Shown in pieces: positions 35,147 to 46,300 of a stretch of 64,000 nt of DNA (positions are counted from its first letter, which is position 1; each line of letters begins with the position of its first letter). The translations under genes and the position numbers were made by a program. The stretch is taken from the NCBI RefSeq assembly GCF_006542765.1, contig NZ_SKCD01000022.1, positions 372,001-436,000 on the forward strand, read 5' to 3'. Source of the stretch: Paenibacillus luteus (GTDB taxonomy: Bacteria > Bacillota > Bacilli > Paenibacillales > Paenibacillaceae). Below the pieces are notes generated by a model, which had not been told where the DNA came from, made no database searches, and saw nothing but the letters and a program-made list of their open reading frames with translations.

Positions 35147-36037
35147 TTATCCTTTGACTGCACCAATCATCATCCCAGATACAAAATATCGCTGCAGCCA
35201 TGGGTAAACTAATAGAATTGGAAGGGTAGCAAACATAATTGAAGCCGCTTTGAGACTCTCGGGTACTGGAGCTGCCGTTCCTATTCCTTCCAGCATACTA
35301 TTGACCTGACTATTCATAACCATTTCATAAAGTCTGAGCTGCAAGGGATAAAGATTAGAGTTCGTAATGTAAAGTAGCGCGTCCATAAATCCGTTCCATC
35401 GTCCTACGGCATAAAATAAACTAATGGTTGCCAATACAGGGAGCGAAAGAGGCAAGATGATTCCGAGCAAGATTCTAAAATGGCTTGCTCCATCCATTCT
35501 TGCCGATTCTTCAAGTTCCAATGGAATGGAACTAAAGAAGGTTTTGATGATGAGCAAATAAAACGCGTTAATGGCTCCTGGTAAAATCAGCGACCAGATA
35601 GAATCAAGTAGATTCAAGTTTTTCACAAGCAAATATTCCGGAATCATCCCACCGCTGAAGAACATAGTGACTACGATTACAAACAGAAACAAATCGCGTC
35701 CTTTAAGTTGTTTCTTGGTTAATGGATATGCAGCCATCACTGTCATGGTCATAGCTATCATGGTAAATAGCGAGACCATACCTATTGTAAATACGAGTGA
35801 GCGAATCATCTGATCATTTCCAAATACAGCTTTATAAGCCGTCCAATCCATGTCGATAGGAATGAGCGTAACTTTACCGCTCATAATAGCACTATTACCA
35901 CTGAGTGATAATGCCAAGATATGAATCATAGGTGCCAAGCAAAGAAGACTTGCAATTGTAACAACAAGAATCAAGACAATATCCAATAACTTGCCTGTAC
36001 GGTTCGTTCGAATGCTCGGGTGATTTGGGCTTGTCAT
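35147..36037 (-). CDS. Oligosaccharide ABC transporter permease, LplC/YtcP type
   Basis: A 296-residue MalG-like permease with six predicted membrane helices. The EAA-type cytoplasmic loop reads ELEESARMDGASHFRILLGIILPLSLP. The C-terminus (YPWLQRYFVSGMMIGAVKG) is characteristic of LplC/YtcP permeases. It follows the other permease by 12 bases and precedes the binding protein by 40 bases, consistent with one operon. Confidence 0.9.
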   Translation of the reverse strand: MTSPNHPSIRTNRTGKLLDIVLILVVTIASLLCLAPMIHILALSLSGNSAIMSGKVTLIPIDMDWTAYKAVFGNDQMIRSLVFTIGMVSLFTMIAMTMTVMAAYPLTKKQLKGRDLFLFVIVVTMFFSGGMIPEYLLVKNLNLLDSIWSLILPGAINAFYLLIIKTFFSSIPLELEESARMDGASHFRILLGIILPLSLPVLATISLFYAVGRWNGFMDALLYITNSNLYPLQLRLYEMVMNSQVNSMLEGIGTAAPVPESLKAASIMFATLPILLVYPWLQRYFVSGMMIGAVKG

Positions 36038-36049
36038 GATTATCTCCTC

Positions 36050-36991
36050 CTACCATATGCCCTGATCGTTGACTTTGCGAGAAATGAAGTCGGCAGACAA
36101 TAGGAAGATCAAACCGATGACCGCCTGGAACAATCCAATAGCCGTAGCGATCGTATATCTCGCTGATTGGATACCTGTCTTGTACACATACGTGCTGATT
36201 ACCTCCGAGACGTCCGTGACAAGCGGATTGCTTAAGACGAACGGACGATCGAAGCCGATACTAGCCATATGTCCGATATTGATAATCAACAATATAATGA
36301 TGGTCGGCTTAATGCCTGGCATCGTAATATGCCATATCTTCCGCACTCGACTTGCCCCGTCAACATCTGCCGCTTCATATAAATCCTTATTAATACCCGT
36401 CAGTGCCGCAAGATATATGATCGTACCCCAGCCCGCACTTTGCCATATTCCGATACCAAGATAGGTAAACACCCATAAAATTGGTTCTGTCAGGAAAGGT
36501 ATAGCCTGGATATTAAACGATTTCAACACATTGTTCACGATACCAGTATTGGTAGACAACAATTGAATCGCTATGCCGCCAATAATCACCCAAGAGATGA
36601 AATGCGGCAGATACAGCACCATTTGCACACCTTTCTTAAACCATTGAACACGCAACTCGTTTAGAACGATGGCTAAAATAATTGGCAGCGGGAAGCTAAC
36701 GAGCAAGTCGAGCAGATTCAACATAAAAGTATTTCGTAATGCCAAATAAAAACCTTGCATTTGGAAGACTTCTCTAAAGGTCTCAAAGCCAACCCACGGA
36801 CTCTCCCAAATCCCTTTGAAAATGTTATATTCCTTGAACGCAATGACTGCTCCAAACATGGGTACATACTTGAATGTTACGAAAAACATCAAGGGTACCA
36901 GAATCAAAATGTAGAGCTGCCATTCTCGGAGCAAGGATCGGAACGACAAACGTGGTGCCGTCCTGCGCATCGGCTTGGTTGATATGGCCAT
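36050..36991 (-). CDS. Oligosaccharide ABC transporter permease, LplB/YteP type
   Basis: A 313-residue MalF-like permease. The first helix and loop (LYILILVPLMFFVTFKYVPMFGAVIAFKEYN) and the EAA loop (LYEAADVDGASRVRKIWHITMPGIKPT) are typical of LplB. The start at 36991 is preceded at short distance (three bases) by GAGGAGG, so a start a few codons later is possible; the in-frame ATG at 37030 has no ribosome binding site. It is the first gene of the transporter operon; the 210-base gap upstream should hold the promoter. Confidence 0.88.
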   Translation of the reverse strand: MAISTKPMRRTAPRLSFRSLLREWQLYILILVPLMFFVTFKYVPMFGAVIAFKEYNIFKGIWESPWVGFETFREVFQMQGFYLALRNTFMLNLLDLLVSFPLPIILAIVLNELRVQWFKKGVQMVLYLPHFISWVIIGGIAIQLLSTNTGIVNNVLKSFNIQAIPFLTEPILWVFTYLGIGIWQSAGWGTIIYLAALTGINKDLYEAADVDGASRVRKIWHITMPGIKPTIIILLIINIGHMASIGFDRPFVLSNPLVTDVSEVISTYVYKTGIQSARYTIATAIGLFQAVIGLIFLLSADFISRKVNDQGIW

Positions 36992-37201
36992 ATACCTCCT
37001 CTTTACATTAATTTTTGCCTGTTGGCCCATGCATGGTTAGGCATTTCTTACAGGCACAAATGTATCATCTGCACCGTCAGCTTGAAAATTAACAATAATT
37101 AATCCCCTAACTTGATGTTTTGAAACCCAAAACGACTCGAATTTGTATGTTATCGCTTTACTTAACTTTATTTAAGAAGCTAACCTGTTTTAATCCCAAA
37201 C

Positions 37202-37227
37202 AAAAAGCCTGCTGTAAATCAGCAGAC
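37202..37227 (-). terminator. Terminator after the AraC-type regulator gene
   Basis: Read on the minus strand, GTCTGCTG-ATTTA-CAGCAGGC is followed by a run of five U residues. It begins two bases past the regulator stop codon, so the transporter operon has its own promoter. Confidence 0.75.
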
Positions 37228-37229
37228 TT

Positions 37230-39509
37230 CTATACATTTCTTTGTGCGCGATAGATTTCTCGATATTCGCCGGGTGGAAACCCGTAGGTTTTCTTAAAAG
37301 CCCGATGGAAGGAAAGAACATGTGTGTACCCCACCATCTCTGCGATAGATTGTATGGCATTATCCGAATCCATAAGCATTTTGCGTGCATGGTCAAGCCG
37401 AACTTTCGTTACGTAATTGATAAACTTCTCGTTAGTCTCTTTCTTGAACAAAATGCTCGCATTGGTTGTAGGCATGTTGAATTTATCGCTAATGCCCATA
37501 AGGGACAAGTTCGGATCGGCAAAATGACTATCGATGTAAGACTTCATACGCATAGCGATTGATTTACTGCTATTGCTTTCTCGCTGTAAATCCAGGTGTG
37601 GCGTTAATTCATCTAAAATCCCCTCTATCGCTTGATGCAATTCTGACAACGTTTCCGTTTGATTGGCTATCGTTTCGATACGATTCTGGAAACTTGTCCT
37701 CCATATTTCTGCCATCTCTTCTGAACTCGATGTTAATTCTCTTTCCAGATGCTGCATTAGGCTTGTTGCAAAAGTTGATAAATCCGACTTCCCAAGTTTT
37801 TTCTTCTGCAGCGAACTGACCATATGTATAAATTTGTCTCGCCATTGACCTTCACCTTTCTGCCATAGGTGAACCATCTCTGGTATCGCTCCTAGAATCG
37901 CATACGTGTTCATATCGGACTTTTCTTGAGCCATTCGCTGATCAATTACACAATTGGTACCGAATACGGCTTTAAGCAAAACGTTCGAGACGGCATGCCG
38001 GTAGGAGGAAGATATGTCGCTAATGCCTTCTATGTTCGTACCAATGCCCATGGATGCGGTCAACTCTAGATTATCATGTATCCAATTTCGGTAGTCGTTG
38101 CACATCTCCGTAATCGTCTTGTCATAAGGAAGATGAACTTCTTTCAGAAAAAGGACAACAGCTGCCTGATGCTGCTCCGTCCATACATAGTAAAGCGCAA
38201 TATCCCGTTCACTTGCGAATTCCCGAATGGCACTCTCTAGAATGTATTTGAGCAAAAGTTGATCACTAGGTTTATAGTTTCCGGAGAAAGTATGATAGCT
38301 GTCTATTTCAATGGAAACCGCGCATAAACGATCAAAGTCTACAGGGAGCCCCAGCGCAGCAGCCTCTTTTTGCCATTCTGATCTGTTAATCATGCGCTGG
38401 CCAGCAATCAATTCCTGTATTAGGATTCTTTTACGGTGAGTGGCTTCTGCTTCCTGCAACGAGTTGTAATCCAACGTCTTCTGAAGTAAGTTATCGATAG
38501 CGGATTCAATAATATTAAATTCATGCATTCGCGATTTAATACTATTGCTCATGGCCTTTCGAATCCCGAATGAAGAATTTATTTTCTCCACGAGATTATG
38601 TATCGGTTTGTAATGGATATGCGTTATGATTGTAAACCAGACAAGTGCTAGAACAATGATGATAAGCACAAAAACAATCCAAATGTTGGATAGCAGCGAA
38701 AGTGCGGAATAACCTGCAGCATTAACACTTTCTACTGAATAAGCCCACCCCGTATAATCCGACACTGTTTGAAAGTTAGACATCGAAACTCGATCAGCGG
38801 ATGTGTTCTGAAATTGGTGACCACTAGAATCTAGGATGTGGACTTTCGTCTGTTTGTGTTCACTAAATTGATTCAGATATTCCATCATGGAATTGACATA
38901 GATATTGATAACAATGATCCCCGTCTGCTGGGTCGGATAGATATATTTCTTCATAAGGGATACGACTTTTTGCCCGTTGCGATCAATGGTAGATAAAGTA
39001 TAATCTCGCGATTCGGTCCATCTGGTTTGTTCCGTCTGCATAATAGATTTCTCTAAAAACTGGCGATCGGCGAATGAGTCAAATGTGTAGGTATTGGAGT
39101 CTGACAAAATCTTCTTGGTGGACTCGTCATACAAATAAATGGAGCTTACGAAGGGGAATGACGATTTGAGATCGATCAATTTCTTTTGAATAACAAAATA
39201 ATCATAAATAACTTTACTGCGCTCAGAAAAATAATCATTAATATGCGGGTCCGTTAGTAATGCGCTAACCGAATTTCTTTCAATCAACTTCAGGTTAACC
39301 TCTGTATTCTTCATCATCTGCGCAACGATTGACCTATTTGTCTCGATGTACCTATTCTCAGATTGATGGTTTAATGTCGTGAAGAATACAATGATTACTG
39401 TCGAGATTACCACGAAAAATATCGGCGTATACGATAACATCATGCGATAATACCAGTTTAATTTCAGTGTAATCCGCCTCCCGTCCATCCTATTAAAATT
39501 CAAACCCAT
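37230..39509 (-). CDS. Membrane-bound AraC-family regulator with extracytoplasmic sensor domain
   Basis: A 759-residue protein with an N-terminal membrane helix (about 25-47, YTPIFFVVISTVIIVFFTTL), an extracellular Cache-like sensor domain (about 50-290), a second helix (about 290-315, SNIWIVFVLIIIVLALVWF), a long cytoplasmic region and a C-terminal AraC domain (LSLMGISDKFNMPTTNASILFKKET, IQSIAEMVGYTHVLSFHRAFKKTYGFPP). This YesS-like one-component design couples outside sugar sensing to transcription. It lies directly upstream of the LplBCA-type transporter and GH30 gene in the same direction and probably activates them. The exact start is uncertain: the ATG at 39509 lacks a good ribosome binding site and the ATG at 39488 is equally possible. 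Confidence 0.86.
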   Translation of the reverse strand: MGLNFNRMDGRRITLKLNWYYRMMLSYTPIFFVVISTVIIVFFTTLNHQSENRYIETNRSIVAQMMKNTEVNLKLIERNSVSALLTDPHINDYFSERSKVIYDYFVIQKKLIDLKSSFPFVSSIYLYDESTKKILSDSNTYTFDSFADRQFLEKSIMQTEQTRWTESRDYTLSTIDRNGQKVVSLMKKYIYPTQQTGIIVINIYVNSMMEYLNQFSEHKQTKVHILDSSGHQFQNTSADRVSMSNFQTVSDYTGWAYSVESVNAAGYSALSLLSNIWIVFVLIIIVLALVWFTIITHIHYKPIHNLVEKINSSFGIRKAMSNSIKSRMHEFNIIESAIDNLLQKTLDYNSLQEAEATHRKRILIQELIAGQRMINRSEWQKEAAALGLPVDFDRLCAVSIEIDSYHTFSGNYKPSDQLLLKYILESAIREFASERDIALYYVWTEQHQAAVVLFLKEVHLPYDKTITEMCNDYRNWIHDNLELTASMGIGTNIEGISDISSSYRHAVSNVLLKAVFGTNCVIDQRMAQEKSDMNTYAILGAIPEMVHLWQKGEGQWRDKFIHMVSSLQKKKLGKSDLSTFATSLMQHLERELTSSSEEMAEIWRTSFQNRIETIANQTETLSELHQAIEGILDELTPHLDLQRESNSSKSIAMRMKSYIDSHFADPNLSLMGISDKFNMPTTNASILFKKETNEKFINYVTKVRLDHARKMLMDSDNAIQSIAEMVGYTHVLSFHRAFKKTYGFPPGEYREIYRAQRNV

Positions 39510-39579
39510 TCATGATAACGGTTACATTACAAGAGCCCAAACTTTATGATTCCGCAATAAAAAAAAGAATGTAGGGCAG

Positions 39580-39849
39580 TTGAATGATTGCCCGTATATT
39601 CCTTTCAAGTATGAAGCTCCAGCTTGGAGCTCCTCAAAGTACAAAAAGCTGAGCACGCTCTATGCCTCAAGCCATGGCAAATCCCAGCAAATGATGCCTC
39701 CGAACAATGATACTGTATGTCAAATCGCAAGGGATAGTGGACTGTCCGAAGGAATGATATAGAAGTGGAAGAAGACCGACGAGACATGGCGCAACAGAGC
39801 CAAATCAAGTCTGGATGTGGGATATTACCTTGCTCTCAAGCCCTGTTAA
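39580..39849 (+). pseudogene. Transposase N-terminal fragment (IS3 OrfA-like helix-turn-helix)
   Basis: The plus strand reads a helix-turn-helix stretch, NDTVCQIARDSGLSEGMI, then a TAG stop at 39760 and in frame KWKKTDETWRNRAK. This is the usual DNA-binding part of IS3-type OrfA proteins (normally ISEGMLYRWKK). No catalytic DDE part or terminal inverted repeats were seen, so it is a decayed remnant. The rest of 39510-40296 holds no recognisable gene. Confidence 0.55.
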
Positions 39850-40296
39850 AGGCTTATAGTTCTATCTTGCAATCGAATTATTTAGCCAAAAATCGTGGGT
39901 TGGAACATTTGGGAGGAATAATCTGCTGAACATGCGAATCAATTAAACCATAGAGCCGTACTACCAGCAAATACAATTCTGTAAGTCACTCATAAAATGT
40001 CCCTCCAGTCATTCAAAATTTATAATCAATCAATCTTATAGTTGAAGTATATCACAGATCGTGCCCTAAAAAGCCATAACCCGCAATAGCGTACAAACAC
40101 AAAATAGACTGCTATAAAGAACAGTCTAGATCGATAAACCTATTGCTTCACCTAATTCTATTGCGGGGAAGTGGCTGGCGATCTCTTTTAATTAAAGAAG
40201 CAACTACAAGAGTTGATGAATGTGAAGCTGTTTCGTTTCTATGCAGGAGAGCATGTCTAGTGAATGGATTTAATTTAGTTTCTAACGCTGTAGCCA

Positions 40297-40337
40297 TAAA
40301 AAAAACGGTACGGAAAAACGTCACGTTTTTCCGTACC
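40297..40337 (-). terminator. Rho-independent terminator of the giant SLH protein gene
   Basis: A 14-bp perfect stem (GGTACGGAAAAACG with its complement, loop TCA on the plus strand) is followed on the minus strand by eight or more U residues. It begins 27 bases after the stop codon at 40364. Confidence 0.9.
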
Positions 40338-40363
40338 ATTTTCATTTTAGGAGCATATTGCAA

Positions 40364-43300
40364 TTATGACCATTGATGCGAATAAATATTAAACAAAATT
40401 TGTGCAGCCTCGGCCCTGGTCGTCGAACCTTTAGGACTCAGGACATTATTGCCTCGTCCGTTAACGAAGCCCATCTTAACCATTGCAGCCACATCCTCTG
40501 CTGCATAAGCTGCTAAATCTTTTGCATCCGCAAACTTGCCGAGTTCTTCAATTGTACCATTCAGCAAGGTTTTGTTTGCTGCTTGCAATGCACTAATCGT
40601 CAATATAGCCATATCCTGCCTTGTCAATTCGGCTTCGGAATTGAACTTGCCTTTGTAGCCTACGGTTATGCCGAGAGCTTTGGCTATTCCGATTTCGTCA
40701 TAGTACTTGCTTGATTCCTCCACATCACTAAAGTTCGTGTCGAATTCCGCTGTAAGCTCCATCGTTCTTACCAGCCACGCCAAATATTCAGCTCTTATCA
40801 CTTTGTTGCTAGGACTAAAGTCAGTAGGCGATGTGCCGTCAATCAATCGCTTGGACGCCATCATTTCGACCGCTTTGGTGTACCATGAATCCTTTGTGAC
40901 GTCTTCGAAGCTTTTCTTGCTGTAGGCAACTGCATAGTGGCCAGCTTCACTCGTTGTGAATACCATGGCTTTCCCAGCAGCATCGAATTTAACATTTTTT
41001 ATTTGCACAGGCTTTCCATTTGCATCGATATGCCAAACAACAAGGTAATCTAAATCATCCAGTTCATCAGCAGTAGCTGTATAGGGTATTCTAATTTCTA
41101 CTGGTGCTTGCAAGCGATTTGCTTCTCCTGCCGCTCCCCCGATGTTGACGCCCCATTTAATGACGGGTCTGCTGCCTATGTCTCCTTGCGTTTCAGAATC
41201 AAACAGGGATGTGTCAGCATTCCCAATCGTCACCTCTACGCTCTTCGCATCCGTTGCAGCAAGATTCAACCCGTTTGCAGGCACAATAAGTGTTCCGAAT
41301 TCCGTCTCAATCTCTACCTGTACATTGGCTTTATCCGAAGTTAATGCGGTTTTGGGAAGCTCGACGGCATATGCGCTTGCTCCCTCCATTTTCGGAATTT
41401 CCACCCGTACAGTCTTTACTCCGTTGGTGTCTGCTTTCGCGTTTTCCAATGCTCTACGGATGTCATCCTGACTAATGGATTCCGATTTAGCTATGCCAGT
41501 CGCTTTATCCACCTTTGGCGTCACAACCTTGATCGTATCTCCTACAACCTTATTAGTTACTGAAGGCTGCGTAGGCGTTGACGTCGGTGAAGGCGTGTAA
41601 GGAGTGCTTAAGATGACCATAAGAGCATCGCTTGCATGGTAAGCTGAGGTTCCCTTATATCTGACATAATAGGTTCCTGCGTCAAGACCTGTAATCTCTA
41701 TGCCTGTGATGGCAGTCCAGTCGCTCGAATTAGCCCCTTGTTTCTGGTATTCCATCGTGGACTCCACGCCTGTGATCTTCCCATCCCGAGCGCCGCTCAC
41801 GCTGATATCGACACCTTTGACCACTGTACCGGATGGTGGATTCTGTTCCTGCTTGCTTCCGTCAGGAACAATTACGATAATCGCAGGGCTTGGATTGTCG
41901 GTATCTGTCTCCGCGTACCGAATTTCATAACGGCCTGCTTCGAGGTTGTCGATGCTGCTTCCGCTAACGGCAGTGTATGCGCCGCCATCTGCCTTCCGAT
42001 ATTCCATATCGGCAGTCACGTTTTCGATTTTCCCATCGTTTCCGCCTGCCGTTGCAGCCGGTGTAACGACCAGTTCATCCGCGTTAGGCGCATCCCGATC
42101 TGCCTTCGCTTCATTACGAATCTCCACGGTTACCGGCTGGCTTGCATGTAATTCATCTGTCGCTGCGTATCGGATTTGATAGCTGCCAGGCTCCAGATTT
42201 TCAATACTTGTGCCATTGACAGGCACATAGCTCTCATCGCCCAGCTTCCGGTATTCCATCGTGTCCTGGACGCCTTCTATCTTCCCGTTTGTTTGATTAT
42301 CGGAATTCGCATTTGTGATCGTCCATTCGCTTGGTTCCGGCGCTGACTGATCCTGCTTCTGCCCTTCCGGAATGACAACTTCCTTATCCGGGCTGGCATT
42401 CAGAGAAGCGGTTTTCATATACCGAACAAAATAGTTGCCGGCGCTTAGGCCTGTAATTTCAACGCCAGTAATCGCGGTATACTCTTCCACTCCTTCCTTC
42501 CGGTACTCCATTGCCGATGTCACGCCTATAATCTTACCGTCGTTGCTATGGACAGATGTCGGCGCCACCGCAGTCGGTGTTGTTGGTGCTTCCTGCTCCT
42601 GAATGGCATCCGACTTAAGCACTTCCCATTCCCATAAGCCAACGCCAACACCGCTTCCAGCTGATTGCTTTGTCATCGTAACTCGCAGCGCTTTCACTTG
42701 CAGCCCTGAATCGAAATCAACCAGATTGGAAGAGCCCACCGGCGTATTATTCACCAAGGTGATACCTTCGGTAATGGTTTTCGCCGTCAACCATTCATTA
42801 GTCGTACTATTCAATGGAATGTAGGAATACTCGTACTTTGTAGGTGCTAGTATGCCGCCTGCATCTGACCATAGCACCAAGTTCGAGCTATTGATTGTAA
42901 CGCCTTGCGGCCATTCATATTGCACCCATTCCGCTGCTCCTGCATTCCCCCAGGTTCCCCAATGCGGGATGTTCGCTTCTGCTTTTCTACCGTCATTGAC
43001 AGCTGCAACGCTCTCCCAAGGAGAGGTATAGCTAGCGGATACGCGAGCCAAGAATGCCATATTGTTATCGCGCGGATGGAGCAGCTTCAGGTCTGTCAGC
43101 AGCTTACCGAGTGCCTGGGCAACTTCCTCTTCTGTGGCATCCATTTTTTGAATGACCGCTGATGCGTTTGCCTTTGCCGCATCGATTGGCGCAAGGCCTT
43201 GATCGATAAAGTTTGAAGCGTTTAAGGCATTAACATAGTTATTAACGCTAATTAACTCCGACTTATCTACCGTTCCCGTATAGCCGTTTACCTTCCATTC

Positions 43301-46300
43301 CAGAATGCCGCTTCCGTTTGCAGTCGGCCTCATGTCTATACGCACGCCTGTAATATAGGCAGGCTCGAAAGTGGTTGTGTTGTACTTGTCCAGTTCATTT
43401 CCAAGTCCGTTAATCGCTCTTGGCGTATACCATATTCCATTCTCGTCGCGAAGCTTGAGCTGCATATCCTTCGGTCGGAAGTTTCCGCCAGCGTCTTGGA
43501 AGACGTATACATCCATCGAAGAAGCAAGGAATGGTTGAAGCCATTCATACGTGACCCATGCCGGATCTCCTTCTCTTCCCCAGTTGTGCCATGCGCTGTT
43601 CGGAGCTGTGCGAGAAGGCGAGAAATCTCTTGAATTTTTCGGCTCAACACCGTTATTCATCGCCTCGGGATATCCGTCACCGCCGGAGAAACTGGCAGAG
43701 GCTTTTGCTGTCAGCGCAGCGTTTTGAGGCGGTACGCTCACGACATACACAGTGGCGAGAACCTCTAGATCGCTGTCTGTCACTTTACCGCTTGCTTCGA
43801 AACTGCCAATGGCTTCATAGTCGACTGGATCGATATCATTCCATACAATCGAGCTCTCTCTATACCCGTCATCGAACAAAATCTTCATGATTGGCGGAAG
43901 AGACGGAGCCGTTCCCTTGCGTGTTACGGTATTAATTGCCCGGTAAGCATCCTCGGGGTCTGCTTCAATTACAATCGTTACATCCTTGCTTGCCGTCTTG
44001 CCTTCGTCGGCAGCAGTCAGCGTGAATACATAGGTACCTGCCTTGCTTATACGCGCATATGCGGTTGCTTTGTCTCCTGCGACAATCGTAATCTCGCCTG
44101 CGCCATTCGGCTTCTCCTTGACAGCCCAATCGTATGTCATGTCGGGCTCAAATTCCGCGCTGTGGATCGGATCCGGAATTGCCGTACCGGATAAGACCAC
44201 AATGCTTTCATTCGTTCCGTCCTGAACGGCTGTTATTTCGTTAATCTGAGGAGGCTGTTTCTCAGGCGGAGCAGCCAACTGGAAGGTTAGTTCATCAGAA
44301 CCGATGAGCTGCCCGTCATTAGCGCTCAGTCTTACTGTATAAGAGCCTTCTTTTGAACCGACAGCCTGTGTAATGCTTGCCTTCGGATAAGCAAAGCTAA
44401 GCTTCCCGCCTTGCGGTGTGCCGATCACTTCCCACTGGTAAGTCAGCGTTCCGTCCGGTGCGCCATCGTCGCTCACAATACCGTTCAGTATAAATGGAAT
44501 CAGTGCCTGCGGGTTTTGCGTCGCCGTCTCTGCAGTAACCTGCGGAGCTTCATTCTCGCCCGAGTCTAGCTTTTCGATGGTCAACTGCGCTGTAGGGTCG
44601 CTATTCATTTGGAACCGAGCAAGGCCCTTATTGTTTCTTACAAAGAACTGCCCTGCTGCTTCGTTATTCAGCTTAATGGCATAATAGCCATTTTCCAAAC
44701 CCGCTCCGTCGATAGCAATTCTCGAAGCATGCTCTTTTTTATCCAGATTCGAGAGCGTCAATTGAAATAGCCTGCCGTCTTTTTGAATTTCAGCGCTATC
44801 GATTTTTTCATTTTGAGAGACGATATAAATTTTTTCGTCGATTAAATTAATTCGCTTGCCGAAACCATCCTTCGGAGTGATGTCGTAGCTGCTGCCATTG
44901 TCGGTAACCAGTGCCCCATACCCGAACAGCCCAAACACCGGATCAGTAACAATATCCGAACTAATACTTAACAGAGAGCCATAAATGCCCTCGTCGGCTT
45001 CGCCGGAAAAATCGTTCCAGCCGTTGTTCATTACGCGGGAACCGCCATCGTACACGTCTTTGGTACCGGTTCCGCCCTTATACATGGAATATCTCCAAGA
45101 GGTGCTGCCCACAGATTGTGCAGAAATCTGGCCCATGTTAATGGCGTTAAAGTTCGAAATCTTCGCCGCATAGTTGCGCTGCTGCGCAGTGGCGGTCTGA
45201 GCGGCTGTTCTGCCGTCATCCTGATAACGAATCCAGTCATCCATAATATATCCCGCCAGAGACGTCGTATATTGGAAGTTCCACCAGCCCTCGCCGCCGC
45301 GGAATACCGGTACGGAATAGTGGTACCAAGTGGGCTGGATCCCGCGCATGGCACGAGTCTTCCAGTCCGCCATTTCCATGCTTTTCTTAGCCGCTGCTGC
45401 CTGTCCGTCCTGAGGATAGTACGTTCGCATCGCCTTGGCTGCTGCATAGGCTCCTTCTTCGCCGGTATTGTCATACTCAAATTCTGAGCCATAAGGATAA
45501 GCGGCGAATGTCATGCTCCGTCCTTTGTCTAGAGCGAACTTTTTCTTCAAATTTTCAAACTCCGTCTGCATGCCCTCTTCTTTCAACGCCTCGATCATAT
45601 CCGGGATCTGCTGTTCGCCATAGAATCCGGTTGCACCGCTGGAAATTCGGTTGTAGTAGATGCCATAAGCCTTTTCCAGATAATACTGCGGCGATTCGCG
45701 GTACTCGATCAGATGAGGATACGCCTTCTGGATCCGATACATGTTGAAATAGCCCGTGGCTGCCATGACTTCGGAGAACTCTCGTGTATAAGGCTTATCT
45801 TTATCCGTATACGAGCCAGAATCTCTTAGCCAGTTCGCAACAATAAAGCTGTCCTGCGTATGCTTCATAAAGCGTTCCCACATAAAATCAATGAGATAAT
45901 TTTCTATCGATTGAATTTCATCCGGATTTGGGTCCAAATAGTTCTTCATCGTTATGGAGTTGATATTATCATGGCCCCAGTCATCGCCCCAATGGCTTAT
46001 GTTTCGGTCGAGACCATCCTTGAGATACCAGTCAAAGTAGTTACCGTAGGTCGGACTTTGCGGGTCCTTGTCCTGCGTCTTCTCCACCATGAATTCGGTA
46101 TGGGTTCTCATCGTTTCGTCAAGCTCGGCCATTACATTGAATTCGTATTGCGTAAATTTATTGACCCATTCATCGCCAACCTTCAGCTCATACTCCACAC
46201 GGACGCTGTTATTGCCTAGATCATCAAATTGGAGTGAATAGATGTGGTGCTGTTCGCCGTTGACAATCTTAGTTTCCAAAAATTGATAAGCCTCGGTGTA

